IMG/VR virus record: IMGVR_UViG_3300030107_003157
Location: 1-29,090 of that record
DNA length: 29,090 bases
DNA from: a virus
Strand: one strand, 5' to 3'
Shown here: piece by piece, positions 8,834 to 18,305 of the stretch
How the letters are laid out: each line of letters starts with the position of its first letter
Numbering within the stretch: the first letter of the stretch is position 1
The notes under the pieces: generated by a model
Databases searched by the model: none
Seen by the model: the letters and a program-made list of their open reading frames with translations, nothing else
Told to the model about the DNA's origin: nothing
Made by a program: the position numbers and the translations under genes

Positions 8834-10098
8834 TATGAATACATGTTATTTGATTTCCACTTATTTATATTTTTTTGAGCAATTTCGGCAATTTTTTTAT
8901 CACTCATAGTAGATTTAAATTGGTCTGTAGCATGGTCATATATACCAGCTCCACTTTTAACTTTAAAACTTAATGGACCTCCTCCAGCATATATAGTTCC
9001 ATCTGATGTAACTGGCATTGGATTATTTGCGTGAGTTTCTGGTCCTGGAGTTATATATCCACCTCTCATAGCGTTTCTAATAGGAGCCGCAGCTTTTGCA
9101 TAGTTACCTTCTTTTAATCCTTGTTCTACAACATTTTGATTATTTACTACTAATTCATTTCCTGTAAATTCTGCCATAACATCTTGTCTAACTGTACCTC
9201 CCATATTATAAGAGTACTTCATTCCTTTAGCTGCTGTTTCAGGTAAAAATCCTCCATACATAGTATCTCCTATATCTGAGCCTTTACCATGTCTTGCTGA
9301 CCATTCCGCATCTCTTTGTCTTCTTTCTTCTGCCATTTTTTCTGCATATAAAGAAGTTTCAGGAGCTTGTATAGTATCTTGATATTCTTGTGTTTTTTTC
9401 TTAGCTCTTCTTTTTCTAAATAAAAATCCTAATGCTGTTGCCGCTATAGGTAACCAAGGAGCTACCGCTGCTAATTTAGGCATTAAAGTCATAGCTGTTC
9501 TAGCTGCAAAAAAGTCTCCTATACCTGTTCCAATAGCCTCTCCTGTTCCATATGTATATGGATTTTTATCACTAGCTAAACTATATGCTATTGCTGCAAT
9601 TGGAGCTGTTGTAGCAGCTGGCATATTAGAGCCAAATCCCATAACTTTATCAGCCATTGATGCAGGAGCTGAAGCAGAAGGAAGAGAATATGGTATAGCT
9701 GTAGATGAAGCAGCTGTTGAAGCTGAAAGTGTTTGAGGCCCTATTACTGGAGCTGCGGTTGTAGCAGCTGTTTTAGCGGCCATTTTAGAAAATATACTTT
9801 TATCTAAAGTTGATAAAGGTTTTTTTAATGTTTTTAACAAATCTTTAGATGTATATAAACTTTTGACACCAGTCAGAAGCTTCTCTTCTGTTGTTGGAGT
9901 TACATAAGCATCAGGAGGTATTATACCAGAAGCTTCTTCACTTTGTGATATTTCAGATTGAGCTTGAGCGTATATATCTCCAGCTGATGTACCTATATAA
10001 GCGTCAGATGTATATGGATTAACAGAAGAATATCCTTGTGGATTTTCTAATCTTTGTCTGTCTTGAAATTGTCTAAGTATATTTAAGTAATTTGGCAT
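8833..10098 (-). CDS. Internal virion protein with a hydrophobic segment and conserved-looking Gly-rich C-terminal domain, 421 aa
   Basis: The N-terminal 100 residues are polar. Residues 105-180 are Ala/Ser/Thr/Pro-rich with a hydrophobic stretch near 160-176. Residues 205-227 are a clear membrane-type segment (MPKLAAVAPWLPIAATALGF), followed at once by a basic cluster RKRRAKKK (228-235). After a charged helix, residues 300-421 form a distinct domain containing EFTGNELVVNNQ, GGYITPGPETH and AGIYDHATDQF, and ending in a Lys/Asn-rich helix. I do not recognise a named family, though EFTGNE-like motifs occur in large tail or internal proteins of phages of Bacteroidota. It overlaps the muzzle-like gene upstream and the peptidase gene downstream by TAATG at both ends, so all three are probably translationally coupled. 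I infer a membrane-active ejection protein; a tail-tip role is an alternative. Confidence 0.75.
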   Translation of the reverse strand: MPNYLNILRQFQDRQRLENPQGYSSVNPYTSDAYIGTSAGDIYAQAQSEISQSEEASGIIPPDAYVTPTTEEKLLTGVKSLYTSKDLLKTLKKPLSTLDKSIFSKMAAKTAATTAAPVIGPQTLSASTAASSTAIPYSLPSASAPASMADKVMGFGSNMPAATTAPIAAIAYSLASDKNPYTYGTGEAIGTGIGDFFAARTAMTLMPKLAAVAPWLPIAATALGFLFRKRRAKKKTQEYQDTIQAPETSLYAEKMAEERRQRDAEWSARHGKGSDIGDTMYGGFLPETAAKGMKYSYNMGGTVRQDVMAEFTGNELVVNNQNVVEQGLKEGNYAKAAAPIRNAMRGGYITPGPETHANNPMPVTSDGTIYAGGGPLSFKVKSGAGIYDHATDQFKSTMSDKKIAEIAQKNINKWKSNNMYS

Positions 10099-13000
10099 TA
10101 TTGATAAGATTTACGATATTGAGCTAATATTGCAAAGATATTAAATTTATTTGGATTCTTTGCTCTGTATGTTAATTTTAAATATGTACCTCTTTGTCTT
10201 CCTATTGATTTAAATGGAGTCCTTAAAGGAAACCTTAATACTCCTTCTCTATATTTAGCGAATGACGTACCATTAAGCAGTCCTGTATCTTCGTCAGTAA
10301 TCTCTGTTTCAAAGTCTACAAATGTAATATTGGTTGATATTGCTGTATCATCTGTATCCATTATAATTTTAGCATTATCAAACACCTTAGGCATTGCTGG
10401 AACTTCATTTATAATTTTAGTTATATAACTCCAAGAAACATCACTACTGTAATTTATTGAAACAGTTTCATCAAAAAACACAGTTTTATAATTATTTATT
10501 TGCTCATCCCATTTCCATAATGATAAATAATTTTGAGGACCTTTTGCGCTTTCTAAAGACCCTCTCCCATTGTCCACTTGTACATTTTCTAATCCATTAT
10601 TATTAAAATAACCACTTGTATAATATCTAGTATTCTGTTCATCAAAATATGTTTGATGCTGAGTGGAAACTAAATAACCTCCTATTTGCATCCATCTAGC
10701 TGGACAAACACTATAATATGATGTAAACGCATTTATACTTTCGCTATATACTATAGTTTTTGATAATGTTGAAGGAGTGTCTGTATTTGTAGAGGTCTCA
10801 CCAAATGATTGAGTGGTTCTTACAAACTTTCTATGAAGACCAACTGATTGGTCTATCATTGAGGAATGCATTGTAATTATTAGTTCATTATTTTTATAAT
10901 CAAAAGCACTTGTTATTCCATTAAATCTCATTGAATTATCAGCTACAAAGTTTCTAGTTGTTAATTTTCTATTACCTTGAACCATAATACTTTTTTCTTT
11001 AGAATCTAAACTACCATAATTTTTGATAACAGATTGTAAAGAATCTCTTTGTCCTAGCTCATCAGATAAAATTTTCAATTCATTTCCAGTGAATTGTATT
11101 AATTTTGCATATGTATTATCTATGAAATATAAATTTCTTTCTGAAGCAACCACACTCTCCATATGTCTTGTACCATATATAGATGATATATATTGATGAT
11201 TTTCTATAACATCTCCTGTACCAACATAAATAGATGTTCCTAATTCATCTTGAATCATTGAAATTGGATTAACGAGTAGTTTAGCAAACGATTTCTCCTG
11301 TAAAACATATAAATCATTTTTCCATGTTTTTAATCTCGTTATTTCTCCGTATTGAGATTCCATGTCATGGAAATTTCTAAATTGAAAAACCTTAAAAGAA
11401 TCACTAGGCTCTCCAGCTATTTTAGTATTTGAATAAGCAATTTCATATGGCAAATTCAAAGCTCTACACGTTCTTGTTTCGTCTATCATTAAGCTAGACT
11501 TAACATTGTTATCTTGAGAATATACACTATTATATTCCCAATCATTCCAATTTCCTCCACCATCTTCGAGTTGTACATCTCCAATGTTAACATCTCCTGC
11601 TGAAAGATGATACCCCATTCTCATATCTGTATTTGTATCTGCTTCTACAGGGAATACCTGCCATCTAGCAAAAGACCTGGTTTCGTAAACGGCAGCTGTT
11701 TTTTGATGCGTATAGAAAGTAATAAACGTATCCCCTCCAAATACTCTTGATAAATGAGATTCTTTAGATGTTCCGTTAGATTCTATTTTTATAGGATGAA
11801 AATTACCTGCTGGTATATATCTAGTATTTTGTATAGCTGGTAAACTAGAACCTCCATATGGTATTGTATTTCTTGTTATAGAACATAAAAATTTAAATGG
11901 TATATAAGAAGGCCCTCCCCAATCTTGGGTACCAGTAGTAGAAATACTTTGATATGTTTTAGTACTAGAATTTATACCTTGATTTAAATAATATTTTGTA
12001 CTACCAGTTCCTGTTCCCCAATGCCTATGCTCTAATATTTCTGATAAATTTCTTGGATTTAATAATCCTCTCTTCTCTCCAAATTCACCTTCTCCATCTA
12101 TTTGAAGCAATATAGTTCTTAACCCCATTTGTATTGAAGAAACAGTATCATATGTTACATCTTCTTTCTTTGGAAAGGTTGTACTGCTATTTTCACCTCC
12201 TCTTGAAAAATGTTTAACTAAAGCTCCAAATAGCCAACTTGTACCTCCAGAATAGTAACTTCCTCCCGCAGCGGCGCCTAACCAACCAAAGTCAGATTGG
12301 TTTGTAAATTTTCTTCTTCTTTCTACAAATCCTAATGTGTTATTTGAAAATCCAGCCATTTCATTACCCGCTCCATCACCTTTATCAAACATTCTTACGC
12401 CCTCTTTAAAAAAAGATTTTCCAACTATATCTCCTGGAGCTATTTCTTTTGCTGTTAATATTGTATTATGATATATATCATGATGTTGACTTGGTCTATA
12501 TTTTAAATTATTACCATCTACCACTAGTTCATCTTCTGCTCCAGGAGCGTATATTTTACCTCCATCTACAGACATCCCTACTCCCCAATAAGTATCATAA
12601 ATATAATACTTAGCTATTAAAGCTCCATATCCGTCTCCATCAGTTCCTTTACGTAAAAATTTACAATATTTTAAAGATTCTGTTCTGTTTAAGTCTTTAT
12701 CCCATGATTCCCAATTATGACCACTTAATGGCCCTACCTCTGCTTGGTCCACTCCAAGAGCCGCACTTACAGCATTACTTCCAGAGTGATTTAACATCCC
12801 CCAAGGACTAGAAGCGTGTGACCCACTAGTTTGAAAAGCTTTAGTAGTTCTTTCCTCATCAACTAATTTCATTATTGCGTCTACCCTAATTTTATCACCA
12901 GTTCTAAAATGATAAGGTGACGTACCAAAAGCACTATCTGGACAATCTAATGTAAATATACTACCCTGAACAGCATGATAGGCCGCTCCTTGCATATCGT

Positions 13001-16000
13001 GATTATAAGGAGAGGTAAGCGATATCCTTTTAGATTTTTGATATTGGTCTAATACATTTGGAAGTAAATCATAACTACCAAAATAAGCAGAGTGTTTACG
13101 TTGTACAGCGTCATTTGCAGGGGTTCTGTCTGAAGTATAATCCAAAGGCTGGTTAAAATATTGGAATTGACCTGAAGAACCTGTTGAAGCTTCTTCTCTT
13201 TCTTTAAAAGACCAGATATATGGCCATCTTCTTGCAGCAGAAGGTAAAAAATTATAAGGACTGCCACTAGGAGAGCTAGCTCCGCCATAGTTTTCGTCCC
13301 AAAAGGCTATATTTGAATTTTCTGCTAAACCTATATATCCATTTAAAAAATCATCATACTTAATGTGTACAGTAGCAGTATATTGTTTAGTACTACCAGA
13401 ATAGTTATTTTCATTTGCAAATGTACCTGGTCCAAAATTGAACTCATCGTTTCTCCATCCAGTTGAAGCTTTCCCAAATTCTTTATCTTGATTATAACCC
13501 TTATAAACATCTTTATGACCATAAGCAACTGTTTGGTTTAATATACCTTGTTGTAAAATAGATTTATCTGATTCTAATCTTTCTGCTCTTACCACTCTAA
13601 ATCCTGATATTTTATCTCTAACATTTTGAGGTATTCTAAATTCAAAATTTAAAAATAAATCTAAAGCATAATGAACATCATCATGCTGCTGTTGAACCAT
13701 ATTTGTTTGTGGCCTTATTTTGGTTGAAATATTATTTGTATCATCTCCAATTGCAACTTGATTTGAAGGACTTATATATCTTGTAGAAGTCCCTGGCGTA
13801 TGATAACCTCTATGGTCACGATATGCTTTTACTAAGTCATATCCAGCTCCTGTTGTGCCAGTTGTAGTAGCTGATATCGTTGAGATAGTAGGTCCTGTAC
13901 CCGCATTGTTAAATCCACTAATATCTGCTTTATGAGTGAACTCTATATTATTAGGGTCAATATATCTATGAGTGTCTTTAGCTGTATATGGTCCTATACT
14001 TTGATTAAACCAAGCAACATCTGTAGATGGAGTTGTACTTCCAAATATAAGTGAAGTTCTATGGTCTTGTACAGATGGCCTATCCCCACCACCTGTAGTT
14101 GCGAATAAATTTTCCTTTTGACTACCAGAGCTTTCTCCATTTAATGTTTCTAAGTCGTTAAGGTCACTAGGATTATAAGTTGGCATTCCAGGCCAATATC
14201 TTGCATCTTCTGTTCTTATTCTTCTTAAAGGGTCATGCATTTCTGGCATTTCAATATCTCCAATCCATAATACATTTCCTGGTCTACCGTTTTTATCATA
14301 AATTTGCACACCAAATCTATACATCTCACCTCTTCTATATCCTTTAAATCCATTTATACATGGGTCTTTACTTCCTCCTAAATTAGTGGTAGCGGTATAA
14401 ACAGTACTTGAATTATTCATGATTATACCAGGGGAGGTTCCATCATCTGATATATTATCTGTTCCATTTCCAGACCCCTGAGAAATGTCATCAAGTCCTC
14501 CAGCGCTTATAAAAGGAACGCTGTCAACATTATTTTGAACATCTACCTGTCTATGTCTTAAATCAAATGTGACTCTACATCCTCCTAAATCGTTTTCTGC
14601 ATAATCATAACTTTCTCCCCCTAATGTTAGCCCATCAGATAAATATCTATATTCATGAGATTGTTTTTTTACAATATCTACTCTTCCCTCATCTTCATAT
14701 TTTGTACCTGAAATTTCTGTTGTATCGTCTCCTTTATATGTTCTCCATTTTGGCATACCGCTTTCCCATGTCAATCCAGGAGAACTTAAAGCATTTAAAT
14801 CCCCACTAGAATCTATTTCGTATTCTTTTATTTGCGTATCATCAGATGTTATTCTTCCTGTATTGCTACTACCTCCACTACCCTCATCTGCAATATTGTA
14901 TCTTCTAACCTTTACATTCCACTCTTCTTCAGAAATAACATTGTCTCTAGTTTTTAAATTTCCAGCAAATAATATATTATCTTTTATTGCTAAATCTTTA
15001 CATACATCCCAAGTGTTTATATCTATTAATATCATGTCTACACCATTCTCTAAATCACCTGTCCAATGTGTATGATTAAAAACAACTGAACCTGCATTTC
15101 CATTATAATGTCTAGTACCCGCTAACGACACTCTAACAGGACCATCATTAGATTCATGATGTATAGCGTATAATTCTATTATATCAAAATCTGGGTCTAA
15201 ATCAGTTATTGTTACTTCAAATCCTTGAGAACTTACATCAATTAATGGGTCTCCAGAAGGACTTCCATAAAAAGATTGTGTAGTTGATACATCATGTTTA
15301 CTTGTATGATACAAGCTGCTCCAAGGACTCATAACTGTTTCTCCTCCATTTGAAGAAAGATATTTATAACAATATTGCATTTGTCCAACTGGTAAACTTC
15401 CTAAAATAGTTCCTGTAGCTACAGGTTGAGAAGGACTATGCATTGGCGTTAAATCTAAAACATCAGGAGATAATATATTTTTTCCTGGCTGCTTTATATT
15501 TATAGACCTTAAAGGATTTATATTGTCTGTCCAAAATATCCTAGAAATACACTCATTTTCTACTATACCCTCCACTCTAACAGGTAAATCCATTTTCATA
15601 TTTAAATCTGGATAACCTGATGACGCTCTATTAAAATCGTAACAAACATGTAAATCAGTTATACTAACTACATTTAAATCTTTATCAAAAACTACATCTA
15701 AGAAAATAGTTCTTGTTTTATTTGTGTCTCCTGTAGTAGCGTCTTGAGAGTTATCATCATAAGGAATTACAACAATAAAAATTACATTTGTATTATAAGA
15801 ATAATATCCAACTATACTAGCTGTATTAAAATCTTCTTCCCATGCGGGAGCAGGAGTTAATCCTCCATCAACAAGCTCTACGTTATTTCCAAAAAAAGGA
15901 ATAATACCTCCTGTTAAAGTGGCAGTTGTGGTTCCTGACCATATATTAGTTGCGCTTGGATAGTAATTTCCTACTTGCTCGTTATTTCCATCATAAGAAG

Positions 16001-16331
16001 TAGGGTCTATATATATTTCAGAAAATTTTTCATCTGTTGCTATTGTCTCTCCTGCTTTGCCTGTTACTCTTGTATTTAATATTCCTGTATTTGTACCAGG
16101 AGCACCGTCTTCTGATTGTTTACAAATTTCATTTAAATTAAAAAATTGTTTATTACCTAATATATTTTCAACAGTAAAAGAGCTTCCTCCATCATTAATC
16201 AATCTAATGTTTAATGCTTTTCTATAACTGCCTTTAACCTGATACCTTGGGTCTGGGTCTGATACCATTCCTCCTGTAAACCCTTGAGTCATAGATACAG
16301 CTTTATTTGATGGTGCTTGTTTTTTAGCCAT
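10098..16331 (-). CDS. Giant tail muzzle / stabilisation-like protein, 2077 aa
   Basis: The N-terminus (residues about 17-64: QGFTGGMVSDPDPRYQVKGS, then YRKALNIRLINDGG and NILGNKQF) matches the opening I know from tail-stabilisation or muzzle proteins of crAss-like and other short-tailed phages, where a 'GG.n.D' segment leads into 'ALN.R...G....N..GN'. Most of the rest is beta-rich, full of Gly/Ser/Thr/Asn/Tyr. Residues about 1640-1760 look like beta-propeller blades (YGEITRLKTWKNDLYVLQE, then NLYFIDNTYAKLIQFTGNEL). The C-terminus ends in IGRQRGTYLKLTYRAKN. No signal peptide or membrane segment is visible. It starts one base after the ring-protein stop and overlaps the next gene by TAATG. It should form the distal end of the short tail below the rings. 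It is the largest gene here, and middle parts may hold extra domains, possibly receptor-facing. Confidence 0.75.
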   Translation of the reverse strand: MAKKQAPSNKAVSMTQGFTGGMVSDPDPRYQVKGSYRKALNIRLINDGGSSFTVENILGNKQFFNLNEICKQSEDGAPGTNTGILNTRVTGKAGETIATDEKFSEIYIDPTSYDGNNEQVGNYYPSATNIWSGTTTATLTGGIIPFFGNNVELVDGGLTPAPAWEEDFNTASIVGYYSYNTNVIFIVVIPYDDNSQDATTGDTNKTRTIFLDVVFDKDLNVVSITDLHVCYDFNRASSGYPDLNMKMDLPVRVEGIVENECISRIFWTDNINPLRSINIKQPGKNILSPDVLDLTPMHSPSQPVATGTILGSLPVGQMQYCYKYLSSNGGETVMSPWSSLYHTSKHDVSTTQSFYGSPSGDPLIDVSSQGFEVTITDLDPDFDIIELYAIHHESNDGPVRVSLAGTRHYNGNAGSVVFNHTHWTGDLENGVDMILIDINTWDVCKDLAIKDNILFAGNLKTRDNVISEEEWNVKVRRYNIADEGSGGSSNTGRITSDDTQIKEYEIDSSGDLNALSSPGLTWESGMPKWRTYKGDDTTEISGTKYEDEGRVDIVKKQSHEYRYLSDGLTLGGESYDYAENDLGGCRVTFDLRHRQVDVQNNVDSVPFISAGGLDDISQGSGNGTDNISDDGTSPGIIMNNSSTVYTATTNLGGSKDPCINGFKGYRRGEMYRFGVQIYDKNGRPGNVLWIGDIEMPEMHDPLRRIRTEDARYWPGMPTYNPSDLNDLETLNGESSGSQKENLFATTGGGDRPSVQDHRTSLIFGSTTPSTDVAWFNQSIGPYTAKDTHRYIDPNNIEFTHKADISGFNNAGTGPTISTISATTTGTTGAGYDLVKAYRDHRGYHTPGTSTRYISPSNQVAIGDDTNNISTKIRPQTNMVQQQHDDVHYALDLFLNFEFRIPQNVRDKISGFRVVRAERLESDKSILQQGILNQTVAYGHKDVYKGYNQDKEFGKASTGWRNDEFNFGPGTFANENNYSGSTKQYTATVHIKYDDFLNGYIGLAENSNIAFWDENYGGASSPSGSPYNFLPSAARRWPYIWSFKEREEASTGSSGQFQYFNQPLDYTSDRTPANDAVQRKHSAYFGSYDLLPNVLDQYQKSKRISLTSPYNHDMQGAAYHAVQGSIFTLDCPDSAFGTSPYHFRTGDKIRVDAIMKLVDEERTTKAFQTSGSHASSPWGMLNHSGSNAVSAALGVDQAEVGPLSGHNWESWDKDLNRTESLKYCKFLRKGTDGDGYGALIAKYYIYDTYWGVGMSVDGGKIYAPGAEDELVVDGNNLKYRPSQHHDIYHNTILTAKEIAPGDIVGKSFFKEGVRMFDKGDGAGNEMAGFSNNTLGFVERRRKFTNQSDFGWLGAAAGGSYYSGGTSWLFGALVKHFSRGGENSSTTFPKKEDVTYDTVSSIQMGLRTILLQIDGEGEFGEKRGLLNPRNLSEILEHRHWGTGTGSTKYYLNQGINSSTKTYQSISTTGTQDWGGPSYIPFKFLCSITRNTIPYGGSSLPAIQNTRYIPAGNFHPIKIESNGTSKESHLSRVFGGDTFITFYTHQKTAAVYETRSFARWQVFPVEADTNTDMRMGYHLSAGDVNIGDVQLEDGGGNWNDWEYNSVYSQDNNVKSSLMIDETRTCRALNLPYEIAYSNTKIAGEPSDSFKVFQFRNFHDMESQYGEITRLKTWKNDLYVLQEKSFAKLLVNPISMIQDELGTSIYVGTGDVIENHQYISSIYGTRHMESVVASERNLYFIDNTYAKLIQFTGNELKILSDELGQRDSLQSVIKNYGSLDSKEKSIMVQGNRKLTTRNFVADNSMRFNGITSAFDYKNNELIITMHSSMIDQSVGLHRKFVRTTQSFGETSTNTDTPSTLSKTIVYSESINAFTSYYSVCPARWMQIGGYLVSTQHQTYFDEQNTRYYTSGYFNNNGLENVQVDNGRGSLESAKGPQNYLSLWKWDEQINNYKTVFFDETVSINYSSDVSWSYITKIINEVPAMPKVFDNAKIIMDTDDTAISTNITFVDFETEITDEDTGLLNGTSFAKYREGVLRFPLRTPFKSIGRQRGTYLKLTYRAKNPNKFNIFAILAQYRKSYQ

Positions 16332-16332
16332 A

Positions 16333-17421
16333 TTACAATTCTAATAGTCCTCTATTATTTTTAACAGGAACCATTGAGTTCCAAATTTTACCTATTTGCT
16401 TTAACTCTTCTGCTGTTGGCATATTATCGTTTCCTCTAGCTTGTCCACATAAATAATACCATCTCTTTTCTATATCTTTAATAACATACATAGATAATTT
16501 GCCGTTTATAAAATCTATATTTTTATGTTGCCACATAATATATTGAGCTACGGCTGGAACATGACTTTCTTTTATCATAGGATATCCTTTAGCGTCTGTA
16601 GGATAAGAAGAGTATACAACAGTAATTTCTGTAATTTGGTCATGTTGAATATTTAATCTATTTCCCCTAACATAATATCTTAAAGCTCTCTGTTCTGTAT
16701 CATTATCATTTTTACCCACCCTTTCTCTATGAACAGCTGTAGGCTTTGTTAATTCTAAATGTTGATAAGAAGAATCTCCTGTTCCACCTCTCACACCTAA
16801 TACTTTAATAATATTATCTGGCAATCTTAATTGTTGGTTTGCAAAAATACCTTTACCTCCTGTTAAATGAGAGCCACTACATTTTGCATTTACATCGCTT
16901 GAAGATAAAGTATAATTATTACCCTCTATACCTACCTCGTCTCTTGTTATAGTTAATGTAGTTGTATCAACTGTATACGAATATCCTTCTAAAGATTCAG
17001 TAAAATAATAAAAAGGCGAAGTTTCACTAGAAGTTGCGGTAGGAGTTAATCTTGCAGCAAGTTCTGTTAATGTATCTGTTAAACTTGTTTTTCTAGTAAT
17101 TACATGAGGAGGGGTAACATTCCCACCAAATACGTTTGGTTCAGTTCCTCCAGGATATGTTGCATCTCTAAAATATAAAGTTACACCATTTAATGTTATT
17201 GAATCATTATTAGAAGGGTTCGCAGAAAATGTAATAGTTCCTGTAGATTGAGCTCCTGTAGATGTATATGTGGCTTCTGTTTCTTCAAATGTATCTCTAC
17301 TTCCTATAAGCAATTCTGCTTCAAAAGCCCATTCTGTCCAGGATTGAATATTACTACTAAAATCTTTCATTCCTAAATTACGACCTACTGTATTATATAT
17401 TCTTTCTATATGAGCGTACAT
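16333..17421 (-). CDS. Tail ring (tail tubular-like) protein with inserted sheath-type beta domain, 362 aa
   Basis: Two separated parts resemble a ring protein of the tail neck. The N-terminal helix pair (residues 1-45, SWTEWAFEAELLIGSRD) and the C-terminal part (about 195-340: LRLPDNIIKVLGV, YYVRGNRLNI, VVYSSYPTDAKGYPMI, then helices) follow the pattern I know from crAss-like ring/tail tubular proteins, including the 'P.D..GYPMI' motif. Between them, residues about 59-190 form a different domain: GTITFSANPSNNDSITLNGV, TDTLTELAARL, and GIEGNNYTLSSS followed by LTGGKG. This is the 'GTITF...P..gDtitingv' domain familiar from tail sheath and other phage structural proteins. It lies one base upstream of the muzzle-like gene, which it should contact in the assembled tail. 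Promoter signals are not visible; it sits 4 bases after the 159-aa gene. Confidence 0.72.
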   Translation of the reverse strand: MYAHIERIYNTVGRNLGMKDFSSNIQSWTEWAFEAELLIGSRDTFEETEATYTSTGAQSTGTITFSANPSNNDSITLNGVTLYFRDATYPGGTEPNVFGGNVTPPHVITRKTSLTDTLTELAARLTPTATSSETSPFYYFTESLEGYSYTVDTTTLTITRDEVGIEGNNYTLSSSDVNAKCSGSHLTGGKGIFANQQLRLPDNIIKVLGVRGGTGDSSYQHLELTKPTAVHRERVGKNDNDTEQRALRYYVRGNRLNIQHDQITEITVVYSSYPTDAKGYPMIKESHVPAVAQYIMWQHKNIDFINGKLSMYVIKDIEKRWYYLCGQARGNDNMPTAEELKQIGKIWNSMVPVKNNRGLLEL

Positions 17422-17425
17422 AATT

Positions 17426-17905
17426 TTATTCTGTTGTTGCTATTACTATTTCTACCTGTGTATTTGCAGATGTTGCTTTTAAAAATATTTTATCAATGTC
17501 ACTCCACGCAGACCAAGCGCTTCCGTTTGTAAACGCCTCTATTTGTGTGTCTGTTAATATTAATGAAGCGTCTGCGTCAACCAAAAGAGCTGCAGTATCA
17601 GCTCCATTATCTTCTAATATTACAGCGACTCCATTTGTATCGTCTAAATTTGTTATTCTAATATATTCTACAGTTGACCTTTTATAAGTCCCAAGGTCTG
17701 CAGCAGCGGTTGCTCCCAACTCAGCTATTTGTACTTGATTAGTATTAGGTAGATTTAAAACTCTTTTTTCTAAGTTATCTATACTAGCGAATGTTTTAGT
17801 TATAGTTTGACTATGACTTCTATCATCAGCATCAGTATTGTGGTCTATAGTTAAGGATTCAGTTATAGTTACAGTTAAAGTCCCTGCAGTTAATCTTGTT
17901 GCCAT
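17426..17905 (-). CDS. Small beta-rich virion protein, 159 aa (decoration or neck-associated)
   Basis: The protein is rich in Thr, Ala, Asp and Val, with alternating hydrophobic residues through its length, as in a beta-sandwich. It has no Cys, signal peptide or membrane segment. An 'IRITNLDDTNGVAVILEDN' stretch near residues 82-100, followed by 'ASLILTDTQIEAF', resembles small structural proteins seen in marine phages (established only as a general look, not a named family). The start is preceded by AATAAAAAAATG with no Shine-Dalgarno, like the capsid genes, and it is 4 bases after the IHF-like gene. Its codon use is richer in G and C than that of most neighbours, which fits an abundant virion protein. 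It could be a decoration, neck or fibre-base protein; the sequence does not decide. Confidence 0.65.
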   Translation of the reverse strand: MATRLTAGTLTVTITESLTIDHNTDADDRSHSQTITKTFASIDNLEKRVLNLPNTNQVQIAELGATAAADLGTYKRSTVEYIRITNLDDTNGVAVILEDNGADTAALLVDADASLILTDTQIEAFTNGSAWSAWSDIDKIFLKATSANTQVEIVIATTE

Positions 17906-17909
17906 TTTT

Positions 17910-18305
17910 TTATTTTATATTATTTATTATTCTTTTGTATACACCAAGTGGCATAATTTTACAATTTTTATATTTCTTAGGTCTCACCCAAACTAACTTA
18001 TGATAAAAGTCATCTAGTATTGGAACCTTATATTTTACTAACTCTCCTGTTTCTTTACTAGCTTTCTGGTCTATTCTAATATGAAAAGCTCTTTTATGTT
18101 CTCTTTTATCTAAATATACATATCCCATATTATTTGGCAAATATACCTTCTCATCTCTTACAATTAAATCTCTAATTACTATTTCAAAAAATCTTTTAAT
18201 AATATTATAAAATGTACTATAATTTACTTTTTTTAATAAATCACCTTTTACATTATTATAGATTTCTCTAATCTGTATATATTTATGTTTATATTTACTA
18301 CTCAT
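17910..18305 (-). CDS. IHF/HU-like small protein of the virion gene cluster, 131 aa
   Basis: Residues about 25-75 (YSTFYNIIKRFFEIVIRDLI, then DEKVYLPNNMGYVYLDKREH) follow the pattern of the 'IHF-subunit-like' proteins placed among tail genes in crAss-like phages: a helix, then 'g.ev.LP..mG.l.i.kr'. The pattern is close to the start of the HU/IHF beta arm region. The tail (LVWVRPKKYKNCKIMPLGVY) is basic and aromatic, and the whole protein is strongly basic. HU/IHF proteins bend DNA, but in this phage group the product may be a virion or assembly component rather than a regulator. It overlaps the upstream 333-aa gene by TAATG, a typical coupled start. The family call is from memory; an unrelated small basic structural protein is the main alternative. 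Confidence 0.6.
   Translation of the reverse strand: MSSKYKHKYIQIREIYNNVKGDLLKKVNYSTFYNIIKRFFEIVIRDLIVRDEKVYLPNNMGYVYLDKREHKRAFHIRIDQKASKETGELVKYKVPILDDFYHKLVWVRPKKYKNCKIMPLGVYKRIINNIK

Noticed and set aside
13049-13528. Two minus-strand frames of 61-79 codons inside the 2077-aa gene
   Set aside because: They lie wholly inside a long well-supported gene in another frame, and their Leu/Ile-rich content comes from AT-rich DNA.
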